Source of the DNA: Myxococcales bacterium
GTDB taxonomy: Bacteria > Myxococcota_A > Polyangia > Fen-1088
Direction: 5' to 3'
Assembly: GCA_022184915.1 (NCBI GenBank)
Contig: JAGTJU010000002.1
Span: 62,001 to 126,000, forward strand
DNA length: 64,000 bases
Below, piece after piece: positions 54,704 through 63,465 of the stretch (within the stretch, counting starts at the first letter, position 1; every line of letters starts with the position of its first letter). The notes beneath the pieces were generated by a model, which did not search any database, was not told where the DNA came from, and worked only from the letters and a program-made list of their open reading frames with translations. The position numbers and the translations under genes are program-made.

Positions 54704-55915
54704 TCAGCTGCGAGGCGAAAGGCGCCCCAGCGCAAACTTGAGATAATCCCCTTCGGGGAAGGCGGCCCGCACGGGGTGGTCGAAGCCTGCGCCCGCGTAA
54801 GCCTCGAGGAAGAACCGCTTGCCCGTGCCTTTCTCCACGCCTTCGTGCACCGTCTGCATGAAGGCCTTGCGGGGCACGTGGCTCGAGCACGAGGCCGCCG
54901 CCAAGAGGCCGCCGGGGGCCACCACCTGCGCGGCCCTGCGGTGCAGGCGCTCATAGGCGCCGAGGGCTGCGGGCAGCGCGTTTTCGCTGGGGGCGAAGCT
55001 CGGGGGGTCGGTGATCACGATGTCCCAGGTTTGGCCCCGGGCCACCGCCGCTTCCAGGAAGGCAAATGCGTCCTCGGCGTAAAAGCCGGCGCGATCGAGT
55101 GGCAGTGCGTTCAGCGCGAAGTTGTCTTTCGCGGCGGCGATCGCACCGGGCGCGATGTCGACCGTGTCGGTATGCAGGGCCCCGGCCGCTGCGGCGTAGA
55201 CGGAGAAGGCCCCCGTGTAGCCGAACAAATTCAAGACCCGCTTGCCGTGGGCCAGGGGCGCGAGGCGCGCGCGGTTTTCACGCTGATCGAGGAAAAGCCC
55301 GCCCTTTTGGCCAAACTGTAGGTCCACGGCGAAAGAGAGGCCGTTCTCGCGTACGGAGCGCACCGGGCAGTCGCCCTCGCCCGCGGCGCCCCGCGCGCGG
55401 CGCACGAGCGTGTGGGTGAGGCCCACGGCCGCGCCTGTCTCGCGGAGCAGGCTCTGCAGGCCCAAGGTGCCCTCGAAAAAGGCCTGGGGGCCTTCGCCGT
55501 CGTGCCGGACCGTGGCCGCCACGTCGTAGATGTCCACGTGGATGCCAGGCAGGCCGTCCGCCTCGCCATGGACCCAGCGAAAGGCGTTCGTTTGGCTGCG
55601 GTCGAGCCGTTCGAGCCTCCGGCAAAGAGCGTCGGTCAAGCGCGCCCGCACGAGCGCTTCGGCAGCGGCGCGCGCCCCCGCGGACGTGTGCGCGGGGGGC
55701 GCCCCGAGGCCCAGCACCCGCACGGCGATCGGCGAGGCGGCGTCCCAGTAGCCCCAGGCGAGCGCCTCTGCCGAACGCACCACCGACACCAGCGTGCCCG
55801 ACGCCAGGCGTGGCGTGGGGTCGAGGGCCTCCCGGTAGACCCAGGGGTGCCCCAGGCGCAGGGCCCGCTCGAGCGGCTTTTTGAGGGACACGGTGGGGAG
55901 GTCGGAAAAAGCCAT
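54704..55915 (-). CDS. Class I rRNA methyltransferase, RlmI-like
   Basis: About 403 residues: N-terminal PUA-like domain (LRLGHPWVYREAL), then a Rossmann methyltransferase domain with NLFGYTGAFSVYAAAAGA (SAM binding), DIVITDPPSFAPSE (catalytic motif) and SCSSHVPRKAF near the end. These match RlmI/YccW, which methylates a cytosine in 23S rRNA. Start ATG 55915 (MAFSDLP) is favoured by homology over 55942. It forms an operon with the pseudouridine synthase and YebC genes. Confidence 0.9.
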   Translation of the reverse strand: MAFSDLPTVSLKKPLERALRLGHPWVYREALDPTPRLASGTLVSVVRSAEALAWGYWDAASPIAVRVLGLGAPPAHTSAGARAAAEALVRARLTDALCRRLERLDRSQTNAFRWVHGEADGLPGIHVDIYDVAATVRHDGEGPQAFFEGTLGLQSLLRETGAAVGLTHTLVRRARGAAGEGDCPVRSVRENGLSFAVDLQFGQKGGLFLDQRENRARLAPLAHGKRVLNLFGYTGAFSVYAAAAGALHTDTVDIAPGAIAAAKDNFALNALPLDRAGFYAEDAFAFLEAAVARGQTWDIVITDPPSFAPSENALPAALGAYERLHRRAAQVVAPGGLLAAASCSSHVPRKAFMQTVHEGVEKGTGKRFFLEAYAGAGFDHPVRAAFPEGDYLKFALGRLSPRS

Positions 55916-55977
55916 GGAAAAAAAGTGAAGCGAGGGGCTCAAGCTCCCCGACGACTCTGCCGAAACTCAGGGCACGA

Positions 55978-56175
55978 GGCGAGGGGTGGGCGGTCGAAGG
56001 GGTCGGGAGCAGGGAGCGGGGAGCGGGGAGGGGAGCGGCGAGTCAGGGCGGCGGCGAGACGGGGTGGCTATGCGGGCGGCGGGGAGGGGGGCAAGTGAGG
56101 GGGGGGCGTGTCCGGGAGGAGGACCCGGGCGCGAAGGTGGGGGGAGGGCGTTTGGGCTGCCGTCACACTCGGAAG
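55978..56175. repeat. Strand-skewed purine-rich (G/A) tract
   Basis: About 200 bases made mostly of G and A on the plus strand with repeated GGGGAGC and GGCGGCGAG units, for example the run of gagcggggagcggggagg near 56018-56035. Several G-runs of 4-7 could form G-quadruplexes. No gene is supported here; the many frames of 60-190 codons around are compositional artefacts. Confidence 0.6.
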
Positions 56176-56310
56176 GGGTGGAGGGAAGGCAACGGGCAGG
56201 AGTGTGGCCGGCGGCACCCGAGGTGCAAGGGGTTTGTGAGGGGTGTCGCGGTGCCGCTGGGACCAAAAAGGGTGTGCACCCCCTGAGGTCCGAAACGTGA
56301 GGGGATGAAG

Positions 56311-56357
56311 GACGGGCGAGTCACCGGTGAGCACCGGAGATTCGCCCGTCGCATTTT
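56311..56357 (+). terminator. Nested hairpin followed by a T-run
   Basis: GACGGGCGA (56311-56319) pairs with TCGCCCGTC (56342-56350), enclosing a second perfect hairpin CCGGTG-AG-CACCGG (56324-56337). Directly after the stem is GCATTTTT. This resembles a factor-independent terminator or leader hairpin on the plus strand. No plus-strand gene ends nearby, so it may instead attenuate the glycosyltransferase mRNA 150 bases downstream or end a small RNA. Confidence 0.45.
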
Positions 56358-56496
56358 TGCGTCGAGCGGGTGAAGGGACGCTCAGTGAGGCGCGGTGCGT
56401 TGGGGCTTTGCGCCCCTGCCTGGCGATGGTAAACGTCTCCTCCCGTGACCCTTCGTGAACCTCTCGCGCGTGCTCTCTTCGTCCGGCCGGGGCGCC

Positions 56497-58572
56497 ATGT
56501 CTAGGGCTTCGGTGCCCCCCTCCGAACGTCGGGGCCTCCGCCTGGAATCCCTCAGCGAAGGGCAGCTCGTGGCCGTGGTCATCGGCTGTGCGCTCCTGCT
56601 TTACCTGCCCTTCGCGGGCTCCTACGGCCTGTGGGATCCCTGGGAGACGCACTACGGTGAGGTGGCGCGGCAGATGACCCTGCGGCGCGACTTCATTTCC
56701 TTGTGGTGGCCCGGTTCACCGAGGGACGCGGACGTCTTTTGGTCGAAGCCCGTGTTGACCTTCTGGGTCCTCAGCCTGGGCATGCACCTTGCGGGGGTGG
56801 GTTTGCCCGGCGGGGCCCCGGGTGAAATGGCATTGTCCTCCCGGGTCGAGTGGGCGATGCGCGTGCCCATGGCCCTCTTTGCGGCCATGGCGCTCGTGGG
56901 GGTCTTTTTGGTCGTTGCCCGCTTCGTGAACCGGCGTGCAGCCCTCTTGTCCACGCTGGTGCTGGCCACGAGCCCCATGTTCTCGCTCATCGCCCGTCAG
57001 GCCATGACCGACATGCCGTTCGTGGGACCCATGACGCTGGCGTTGTCCCTGGCGGCGCTGGCCCTCTTCGACGACGCCGACGTGCCCCTGCCGCGCCGGG
57101 GGCAGGGCTGGCGCAGCTGGCCCCATCACCGCACGTTTTACCTCACGGTGGCCGTCTTTTTGCTGCTCGTGCTGCCGCAGCTCCTGGTGTACTCCGTGGA
57201 CCTCAAGCTGTGGGTGCCGCTGGGAGGCGGGCGCCGCGTGCTGATGTACGGCGCGGTGGCGATGATCCCTTACGACCTTGGCGCCTTGCTCTTCGTGTGG
57301 CTGGCCGCCCGTGCCCGATACCGTGCGCCGCTTTATTTTTACCTGGCGGCCATGCTCTGCGGTTTGGCGGTGCTCGCCAAGGGGCTCGCGGGCTTGGGTC
57401 TGCCCGTGATCGTGTTCGTGGCCTACCTGGCGTTCACCTGGAACTGGAAGCGCGTCCAGCGGGCTCAGCTCTTGCCCGCGGTCCTGGTCTCGGTGCTCGC
57501 GGTGGTGCTGGTCGCGGCGCCCTGGCATCACAGCATGATCATTCGCCACGGCTGGGCGTTTTGGACCGAGCTGTTCGGCGACAACCACTGGCGCCGCATG
57601 GTGCTGGGGCGGCACGGGGATCGCGGCACCTTCGAGTACTTCCTGCGCGAGCTGGGGTTCGCGCTCTTGCCGTGGATCGCGCTGGCGCCCGCCGCGCTCA
57701 CCGCGCTCGTCAGCCGCAGGGCGGACGACGTGTCCCCCGCGGGGCAACGCCGCCAGGGCATTTACCTCTTCGGGGGCATTTGGTTCGTATCGGCCTATGC
57801 GGTGGTGTCGATGTCGATGACCAAGTTCCACCACTACGTGCTGCCCGCCCTTCCCGGCTTGGCGATCGTGGTGGGGAGCTTTGTCGATGATCTGCTCCGT
57901 CGCGGCGATGCGCGCGCCGCGCGGCTTGCGGCCCTGGTGGGCTTGCCCTTGCTTGGGCTCGTGGCCTTCGACCTGACGAAGGCACCCCAGGGCGCACAGC
58001 TCTTTCTGTGGCTGTTCAACTACGACTACGTGCACAGCCCCACGGGGCGGCCCTGGCCGCAGGGGCTCGACTTTTCAATGAGCCTGGTGGTGTTCGTGGC
58101 GCTCTTTGCGCTCGGCGCGGTGTTGCTGTGCTGGCGCCGCACCCAAGCGTTCGGGGTCCTGGGCGCCAGTTTATCGGCCGTGGTCTTCACGTATTTTCTG
58201 CTGGACGTCTACATGCCGCGGGTCACGCCCTACTGGACCCAAAAAGACCCCCTTGCGGCGTACTACGAGGCCCGGCGCTCCCCGGAAGAAAAGCTCGTGG
58301 CCTACATGATGTACTGGCGAGGCGAAACCTTTTATACGAAGAACGAGATCTACGAGGGGCCCAAGGAGGATCGCACCGTGTTCGACACGGGCACCGCCGA
58401 TCAGGATCTGCAGGCCTGGTTGGGGCGGCACCGCGGCCGGCGGGTGTTTTTCATGCTCGAGCGGGCGCGCCAGGGGCGGCTCGTCAGTTTGCTACCTGCC
58501 GAATCCCGCGCGTCGTTCACGCTGATTCACGATCGCAACAACAAGTTCGTGCTCGGCCACGCCGATCTTTAG
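56497..58572 (+). CDS. ArnT-like membrane glycosyltransferase (GT39/GT83 type)
   Basis: About 691 residues with many membrane helices. The first loop has the typical GLWDPWETHYGEVARQM (Asp/Glu pair of the GT-C active site), and WSKPVLTFWVLSLGMH, ARQAMTDMPFVGPM follow. The family moves sugars from polyprenyl phosphates to lipid A or proteins, for example 4-amino-4-deoxyarabinose. The C-terminal 150 residues are an extra soluble domain. No ribosome binding site is clear; GTG at 56455 is an alternative start. No arn-type sugar-synthesis genes are present in the window. Confidence 0.85.
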   Translation: MSRASVPPSERRGLRLESLSEGQLVAVVIGCALLLYLPFAGSYGLWDPWETHYGEVARQMTLRRDFISLWWPGSPRDADVFWSKPVLTFWVLSLGMHLAGVGLPGGAPGEMALSSRVEWAMRVPMALFAAMALVGVFLVVARFVNRRAALLSTLVLATSPMFSLIARQAMTDMPFVGPMTLALSLAALALFDDADVPLPRRGQGWRSWPHHRTFYLTVAVFLLLVLPQLLVYSVDLKLWVPLGGGRRVLMYGAVAMIPYDLGALLFVWLAARARYRAPLYFYLAAMLCGLAVLAKGLAGLGLPVIVFVAYLAFTWNWKRVQRAQLLPAVLVSVLAVVLVAAPWHHSMIIRHGWAFWTELFGDNHWRRMVLGRHGDRGTFEYFLRELGFALLPWIALAPAALTALVSRRADDVSPAGQRRQGIYLFGGIWFVSAYAVVSMSMTKFHHYVLPALPGLAIVVGSFVDDLLRRGDARAARLAALVGLPLLGLVAFDLTKAPQGAQLFLWLFNYDYVHSPTGRPWPQGLDFSMSLVVFVALFALGAVLLCWRRTQAFGVLGASLSAVVFTYFLLDVYMPRVTPYWTQKDPLAAYYEARRSPEEKLVAYMMYWRGETFYTKNEIYEGPKEDRTVFDTGTADQDLQAWLGRHRGRRVFFMLERARQGRLVSLLPAESRASFTLIHDRNNKFVLGHADL

Positions 58573-58596
58573 GCGCGTGGCCCTGCCCGTGGGCTC

Positions 58597-59985
58597 TCAG
58601 GGGCGGCGCAGATGCCACGCCTTCGGCTGGACGAACGCGCTGATGCCCAGCGTGGAGAGCGTGCTGCCCAGGCCTGAATGGCCTCGCCCCGACCAGGGCA
58701 AGCGGGGGCTCACCCGATCACAGCAATTCCAGTAGACCGTGCCCGTCTCCATCGTCGCCAAGAGCGCCTCGGCGCGGGTTTGGTCCTGCCCGTAGATGCT
58801 CGCCGTGAGGCCGTAGGGCGTGTCCCGCATGAGCGCCGCCGCCTCGAGGTCGTCCGTGACCTTCTGGATGCCGATCACCGGGCCAAAGGTCTCGTCCCGC
58901 ATGAGGCGCATGCGATGGTTGGCCTCGGTGACCACCGTCGGCGCAAAGAAAAAACCCGCACGGTCGAGCCGTGCACCGCCGCGGCGTACGTGGCCCCCCT
59001 CGGCGCGGGCATCATCGACCTGCGCGTCGAGCACGTCGAGCTGCGCGGCGCGGGTGAGCGGTCCCAAGTACGTGCGTTCATCCATGGGATCCCCCACGAC
59101 GAAGGCATCCACCGTTTGCAGGAACTTCTCCACGAAGGCGTCGTAGACACTTTCGTGTACGTAGAGCCGCTCCACCGCGCAGCAGCTTTGTCCGGCATTG
59201 TAAAACGCGCCGTCTGCCGTGGCCTCGGCGGCCCGGTCCACGTCCACGTCGTCCATCACGTAAACCGCATCCTTACCGCCCAGCTCCAACTGGACCTTCG
59301 AGAGCTGCTTGGCGGCCGCCTCTGCCACCTTGACGCCGGTCGCGTGCGAGCCCGTGAAGAAAATCCCGTCGATGGGGGCTTCGACGAGCGCCGCCCCCAC
59401 GTGGCCTCCCCCCACGACCACCTGAAAGGCGCTCTCGGGCACCCCTGCATTGTGCAGCAAGCTCGCCAGCGCCAGCCCCGTCAGCGTGGCGTGCTCCGAG
59501 GGTTTATACAAAACGGCGTTGCCGGCCAGCAGCGCCGGCACGAAGACGTTGCTGCCCACGAAGTAGGGGTAATTCCAGGCCGAGATGTTCGCCACGACCC
59601 CCAGCGGCTCCCAGGTGATGCGCTCTTCGAGCGTGTCATCCGAAAACACGGTGCGCGCCGCCAGTGTGGGCGCGACGTTCTCGAGGAAAAAAGCCAAGCG
59701 CCCGTCGAGCGCCTTGATCTCGTTGCGCGCCTGGGTGACGGGCTTTCCCGTTTCGCGTGTGGTGGTCTTCGCCAGGGTCTCGACCCGCTCCGCCACGAGC
59801 TTGCGAAACCGCGCCAACGTGGCGATGCGCTCCTCGAGGCGGGTGGCCGCCCAGCGCACGCGGGCCTCGCGGGCGCGGTGGGCTTTGTCCATCACGGCGG
59901 CGCGGTCGTCGGCGGGCAGGGCGTCGATCACCTCGCCCGTGGCGGGGTTCCAGATTTGCAGCATCTGTGTCGTGCTTCGGGTCAT
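58597..59985 (-). CDS. NAD(P)-dependent aldehyde dehydrogenase
   Basis: 462 residues. Motifs: WNYPYFVGSNVFVPALLAGN, LFKPSEHATL-like YKPSEHATLTG, KVQLELGGKDAVYV (Glu general base) and GAFYNAGQSCCAVERLYV (catalytic Cys), then ETFGPVIGIQKV. It oxidises an aldehyde to the acid. Last gene of the operon, 17 bases after the hydrolase. The open frame runs upstream to 60348, but homology begins at ATG 59985 (MTRSTTQ). In the proposed pathway it would oxidise a gamma-glutamyl aldehyde. Confidence 0.94.
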   Translation of the reverse strand: MTRSTTQMLQIWNPATGEVIDALPADDRAAVMDKAHRAREARVRWAATRLEERIATLARFRKLVAERVETLAKTTTRETGKPVTQARNEIKALDGRLAFFLENVAPTLAARTVFSDDTLEERITWEPLGVVANISAWNYPYFVGSNVFVPALLAGNAVLYKPSEHATLTGLALASLLHNAGVPESAFQVVVGGGHVGAALVEAPIDGIFFTGSHATGVKVAEAAAKQLSKVQLELGGKDAVYVMDDVDVDRAAEATADGAFYNAGQSCCAVERLYVHESVYDAFVEKFLQTVDAFVVGDPMDERTYLGPLTRAAQLDVLDAQVDDARAEGGHVRRGGARLDRAGFFFAPTVVTEANHRMRLMRDETFGPVIGIQKVTDDLEAAALMRDTPYGLTASIYGQDQTRAEALLATMETGTVYWNCCDRVSPRLPWSGRGHSGLGSTLSTLGISAFVQPKAWHLRRP

Positions 59986-60002
59986 GTCGGTATCGCTTTC
60001 GC

Positions 60003-60797
60003 CTAGCGTTGATCTTGTCCGGGCCGCCCGTCGTGCCGACGTTTGCGAGCCGCCGTCAAAAAGTCTTGCAGCAACACCCGACCGTCCATCAGGGCGGGAT
60101 CGTTCGGATCGTGCCACTCGGGATGCCACTGCACACCGAAGGCCCACGAGGGGCCCGTGTAGCGCAGGGCCTCCACGACGTCGTCGTCGATCGAGCGGGC
60201 CTCCACCTGCAGGTGTTGGCCCACCTCCTTGACGGCTTGGTGGTGGACCGAGCACACCCGCGCCGTGGCCGTATTCGGGTAGAGCGACGCGAGGAGGCTT
60301 GGGTGGTGGACACGAATGTTGTGAAAGTTCTGGTCGTAGACGTGCCAATCGCGGTGCACGAACGCGCCGGCCACCTGGGTGCTGATGTCCTGGTAAAGCG
60401 ATCCGCCCAGGGCCACGTTCAGGATCTGCAGGCCGCGGCAGATGCCGAACACGGGTTTGCCAAGCTCGATGAAGGCGCGAATGAGCGCGATCTCATAGGC
60501 GTCACGCACCGGGTCGCCGCTCCAGTCTGGCTGCAGGGGTGTTTCCCCGTAGCTTTCGGGCGCAACGTCTGCCCCCCCCTGCAACACCAGGCCGTCGAGG
60601 TCGAGCGCGAAGGCGTCGAGGGCCACCGCATGCTGGCGGTCGGGGGAGGGGATGAGATAGGCCAGCGCGCCTTCCGACATGATCCAGTGGGAGAGCTGCT
60701 GCTCGACGTACTTGAGGGTCTTGCCCTTGAAGAGCGCCCGCTGAGGATCGGCGTGGAGGAACCCGGCCGATAGACCAATGCGCAGAGGTGCCGTCAC
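60003..60797 (-). CDS. PuuD-like gamma-glutamyl hydrolase (class I glutamine amidotransferase fold)
   Basis: 264 residues. The catalytic triad is visible: Cys in KPVFGICRGLQILNV, His and Glu in FGVQWHPEWHD. GGADVAPESYGETP and VHHQAVKEVG are typical of PuuD, which hydrolyses gamma-glutamyl-GABA in putrescine breakdown. The GTG start (60797) overlaps the TGA of the alcohol dehydrogenase gene (GTGA), so the two are translationally coupled. In this operon it would split the final gamma-glutamyl product to glutamate and the free acid. Confidence 0.92.
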   Translation of the reverse strand: MTAPLRIGLSAGFLHADPQRALFKGKTLKYVEQQLSHWIMSEGALAYLIPSPDRQHAVALDAFALDLDGLVLQGGADVAPESYGETPLQPDWSGDPVRDAYEIALIRAFIELGKPVFGICRGLQILNVALGGSLYQDISTQVAGAFVHRDWHVYDQNFHNIRVHHPSLLASLYPNTATARVCSVHHQAVKEVGQHLQVEARSIDDDVVEALRYTGPSWAFGVQWHPEWHDPNDPALMDGRVLLQDFLTAARKRRHDGRPGQDQR

Positions 60798-61951
60798 GAG
60801 GAAAACGCCTTCTCGAAGAGGGTTTGGAAATCGTCCCGGTTGCAGGGGCGAGGGTTGTTCTGATGACAGCCGTCGGCCACGGCCACGTCCACGAGCGCGC
60901 TCAGGTGGTCGCGGCTGACGCCCGCCGCGGTGAGCGTGGCGGGGATCCCGATGCGGGCCTTGAGGCGCTCGAGCCACGCAAAGAACGCGGGCGCCCCGGG
61001 GTCGGTCAGGCCCGCGGCTTGCGCCAGCCGACGAAACTTGTCACCCACGGCGTCCACATTGAGGCGCAGGGCGTGGTCGATCATCACGCCATTGGCCAGC
61101 CCGTGGTGCATGTTGCAGACCGTTCCCAGGGCGTGTGCCGAGGAGTGCACGATCCCAAGGCCCTTCTGAAAAGCGATCGCCCCCATCATGGATGACATCA
61201 ACATGCCCGCTCTGGCCTCGAGATCCTCCGGGGTTGCCACCGCGCGCGGCAGATGGAAAGCCGCCAGGTGCACGCCCTCGAGCGCAATGCCCTCGCAGAT
61301 CGGGTGGTAGGCGCGGGCGAGAAACGCTTCCACGTTGTGGGTGAGGGCGTCCATGCCCGTTGCAGCCGTGACGGCGGCAGGAAGTCCCACGGTCAGCTCG
61401 GGATCGGCGTACACCACCTTGGCCAAAAGACGCGGGGAAAAGATGATCTTTTTAACGTGCGTGTCGTCATCCGAGATGACGGCGCTGCGCCCCACTTCGC
61501 TGCCGGTGCCCGCGGTGGTGGGCAGGGCCACCCAGAAGGGGATGGGGCGATCGATCGCGCGCGCGCCGGGCAGCTCGTCTTCGTAATCGAAGAGCGCCCC
61601 CGGGTGGTTCACCATGAGCGCGATCGCCTTGGCCACGTCGAGTGCGGCGCCGCCTCCGAGTCCCACGATGCCATCGGCGCCGTGTGCGGCGTAGGCCTTC
61701 ACGCCGGCCGTCACCTGCGACGCGACCGGATTGCCCCACACGCCATCGAACGTGGCCGGCGTGAGGCCTGCTGCCGCCAGGGACGCGGCGAGGTCTTTCG
61801 TCAACGGAAGGGCTGCGAGCGCCTTGTCCGTGACGATGAGGGGCCGGCGCAGGCCTTCGGCGTCGAGCCGGGGCGCCACCTGATGACGGGCGCCGTTGCC
61901 GAAGTGAATCTCGGTGGGAAACGCAAAACGAGACAGGGGTGTGTCAGTCAT
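60794..61951 (-). CDS. Iron-containing alcohol dehydrogenase
   Basis: 385 residues. Motifs of the group III family: VGLGGGAALDVAKAIALM (NAD), GTGSEVGRSAVIS, TGMDALTHNVEAFLA (first metal His) and HALGTVCNMHHGLANGVMI (other metal ligands). It oxidises a primary alcohol, or works in reverse. GAGG 7 bases before ATG 61951. It is placed between the ligase gene and the hydrolase gene and overlaps the latter. In a Puu-type pathway this position is normally taken by the oxidase PuuB. Confidence 0.94.
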   Translation of the reverse strand: MTDTPLSRFAFPTEIHFGNGARHQVAPRLDAEGLRRPLIVTDKALAALPLTKDLAASLAAAGLTPATFDGVWGNPVASQVTAGVKAYAAHGADGIVGLGGGAALDVAKAIALMVNHPGALFDYEDELPGARAIDRPIPFWVALPTTAGTGSEVGRSAVISDDDTHVKKIIFSPRLLAKVVYADPELTVGLPAAVTAATGMDALTHNVEAFLARAYHPICEGIALEGVHLAAFHLPRAVATPEDLEARAGMLMSSMMGAIAFQKGLGIVHSSAHALGTVCNMHHGLANGVMIDHALRLNVDAVGDKFRRLAQAAGLTDPGAPAFFAWLERLKARIGIPATLTAAGVSRDHLSALVDVAVADGCHQNNPRPCNRDDFQTLFEKAFSS

Positions 61952-61975
61952 GGTTGGGCCTCGCGGCAAGGTGTT

Positions 61976-63355
61976 TCAGATGATCTCGAAGTATCGTTCC
62001 AGCTCCCACGAGGTGACCGCGTCCCGAAAGCGGCGCCATTCCCACCGGCGCGTCGCCACGAAGTGGTCGATGAACGCGGGGGGCAGGATTTCGCGGGCCA
62101 GCTGCGAGGTGGCCATCGCCTCCGTGGCCGCCTCGAGCGTGCGGGGCAGACGCGGGGCGTGCTCGTTCACGTAGGCGCTGCCCGTGGTGGGCGGCAACGT
62201 CAGCGCAAGCTGATGTCTCACGCCGTACAGGCCGGCGGCCAGGGCTCCCGCGATGGCGAGGTAAGGGTTCACGTCGGCGCCTGGCACGCGCAGCTCGAGC
62301 CGGGTCGACTTGGCGCTGCCCGGGATCACGCGCGCAGCGACGGTGCGGTTGTCGAGGCCCCACGACACCTTGGTGGGCGCCCAGAAGCCATCCACGAGCC
62401 GCTTGTAGCTGTTCACGGTGGGGGCGAAGAGCGGCAAAATCTCGGGCAGGCAGTGCAGGATGCCCGCCAGATAGCTCTTGAAGGTGGCGCTCATGCGGTG
62501 GGGATCTTTGGCGTCGAAAAACACATTTTTTCCCGAGGCCCACAGGCTTTGGTGCAAATGCCCGCTCGATCCGGGGAGCTTGTCGTTCCAGCGCGCCATG
62601 AAGGTGGGCATGATGCCGAAGCGCGCCCCGATCTCCTTGGCGGACGCCTTGAAGAGCGTGGCGCGATCGGCGGCCTCGAGCGCATCCGTGTACAGGATGG
62701 CGGCCTCGAGCACGCCGGGCCCCGTCTCCGTATGAAGCCCTTCGATGGGAACACCGAAGGCGGCCAAGTCGTCGAGCAGGGCATTGAAAAAGGGAAGATT
62801 GCGGCTCGTGCGCAGCAAGGAATAGCCGAACATGCCGGGCGTGAGCGGCGCAAGGTTCGCGTGCTGTTTGTCCCTCAGGCTTTCAGGGCTTTCCTGGAAG
62901 TTGAACCACTCGAACTCCATTCCCATCTTCGCCGAAAGCCCTGCCTCTTCGGCCTGCGCGATCACCTCACGCAGCAGGCGGCGCGGGCAGGGGGGCGGGG
63001 GAGCCCCGTCTTTCGCTGCGGGCGCGGCAAAGTCGGCGAGGAAAAAGGGGATCTGTCCATCCCAGGGCACGCGCCGAAACGTGCCGAGATCGACCCGCGC
63101 CTCGGCGTCTGGATACCCCGTGTGCCAGCCGGTGTACGTGATGTCGTCGTAGCAAACGTCGCCGCAATCCCAGCCGAAGATCACGTTGCAAAAACCAAGG
63201 CCCCCTTCGGCTGCTGACAGGAATTTTTCGAGGTGCAGGTACTTGCCCCGCAAAACGCCGTCGATGTCCGTGACCGCCACCTTGACCTTCTGGGTGTCCA
63301 GCCGGCGAAGCTGGTCGAGGATGTTCGGTTTCCCGGCTTTCGACATGAGTGGCAT
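61976..63355 (-). CDS. Glutamine-synthetase-like gamma-glutamyl-amine ligase
   Basis: 459 residues of the GS fold: N-terminal beta-grasp (VAVTDIDGVLRGKYLH), then GMEFEWFNF (metal site), MARWNDKLPGSSGHLHQSLW (ATP/Glu site) and STRLELRVPGADVNPYLAIAGA. It lacks features of classical GlnA, such as the adenylylation loop, and resembles gamma-glutamyl-polyamine or gamma-glutamyl-monoamine ligases (PuuA, GlnA3/GlnA4 type), which join glutamate to an amine with ATP. It is the first gene of the operon, 24 bases before the alcohol dehydrogenase. ATG 63355 is used; ATG 63346 is also possible. Confidence 0.9.
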   Translation of the reverse strand: MPLMSKAGKPNILDQLRRLDTQKVKVAVTDIDGVLRGKYLHLEKFLSAAEGGLGFCNVIFGWDCGDVCYDDITYTGWHTGYPDAEARVDLGTFRRVPWDGQIPFFLADFAAPAAKDGAPPPPCPRRLLREVIAQAEEAGLSAKMGMEFEWFNFQESPESLRDKQHANLAPLTPGMFGYSLLRTSRNLPFFNALLDDLAAFGVPIEGLHTETGPGVLEAAILYTDALEAADRATLFKASAKEIGARFGIMPTFMARWNDKLPGSSGHLHQSLWASGKNVFFDAKDPHRMSATFKSYLAGILHCLPEILPLFAPTVNSYKRLVDGFWAPTKVSWGLDNRTVAARVIPGSAKSTRLELRVPGADVNPYLAIAGALAAGLYGVRHQLALTLPPTTGSAYVNEHAPRLPRTLEAATEAMATSQLAREILPPAFIDHFVATRRWEWRRFRDAVTSWELERYFEII

Positions 63356-63465
63356 TATCCCCCCAAGCGCTGCGGCTGCCCAGCACAGAGCCACGAAGGG
63401 GACCCGTGAAGTTCGGAGTCCGCGTCCTCCTGGTGTACGCTGGAACACGAAGGAGAGCCTGGAAA

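Noticed and set aside
61253-63217. A 654-codon open frame on the plus strand
   Set aside because: Antisense to the alcohol dehydrogenase and ligase genes, both supported by active-site motifs; rich in His/Arg/Gly without family likeness.
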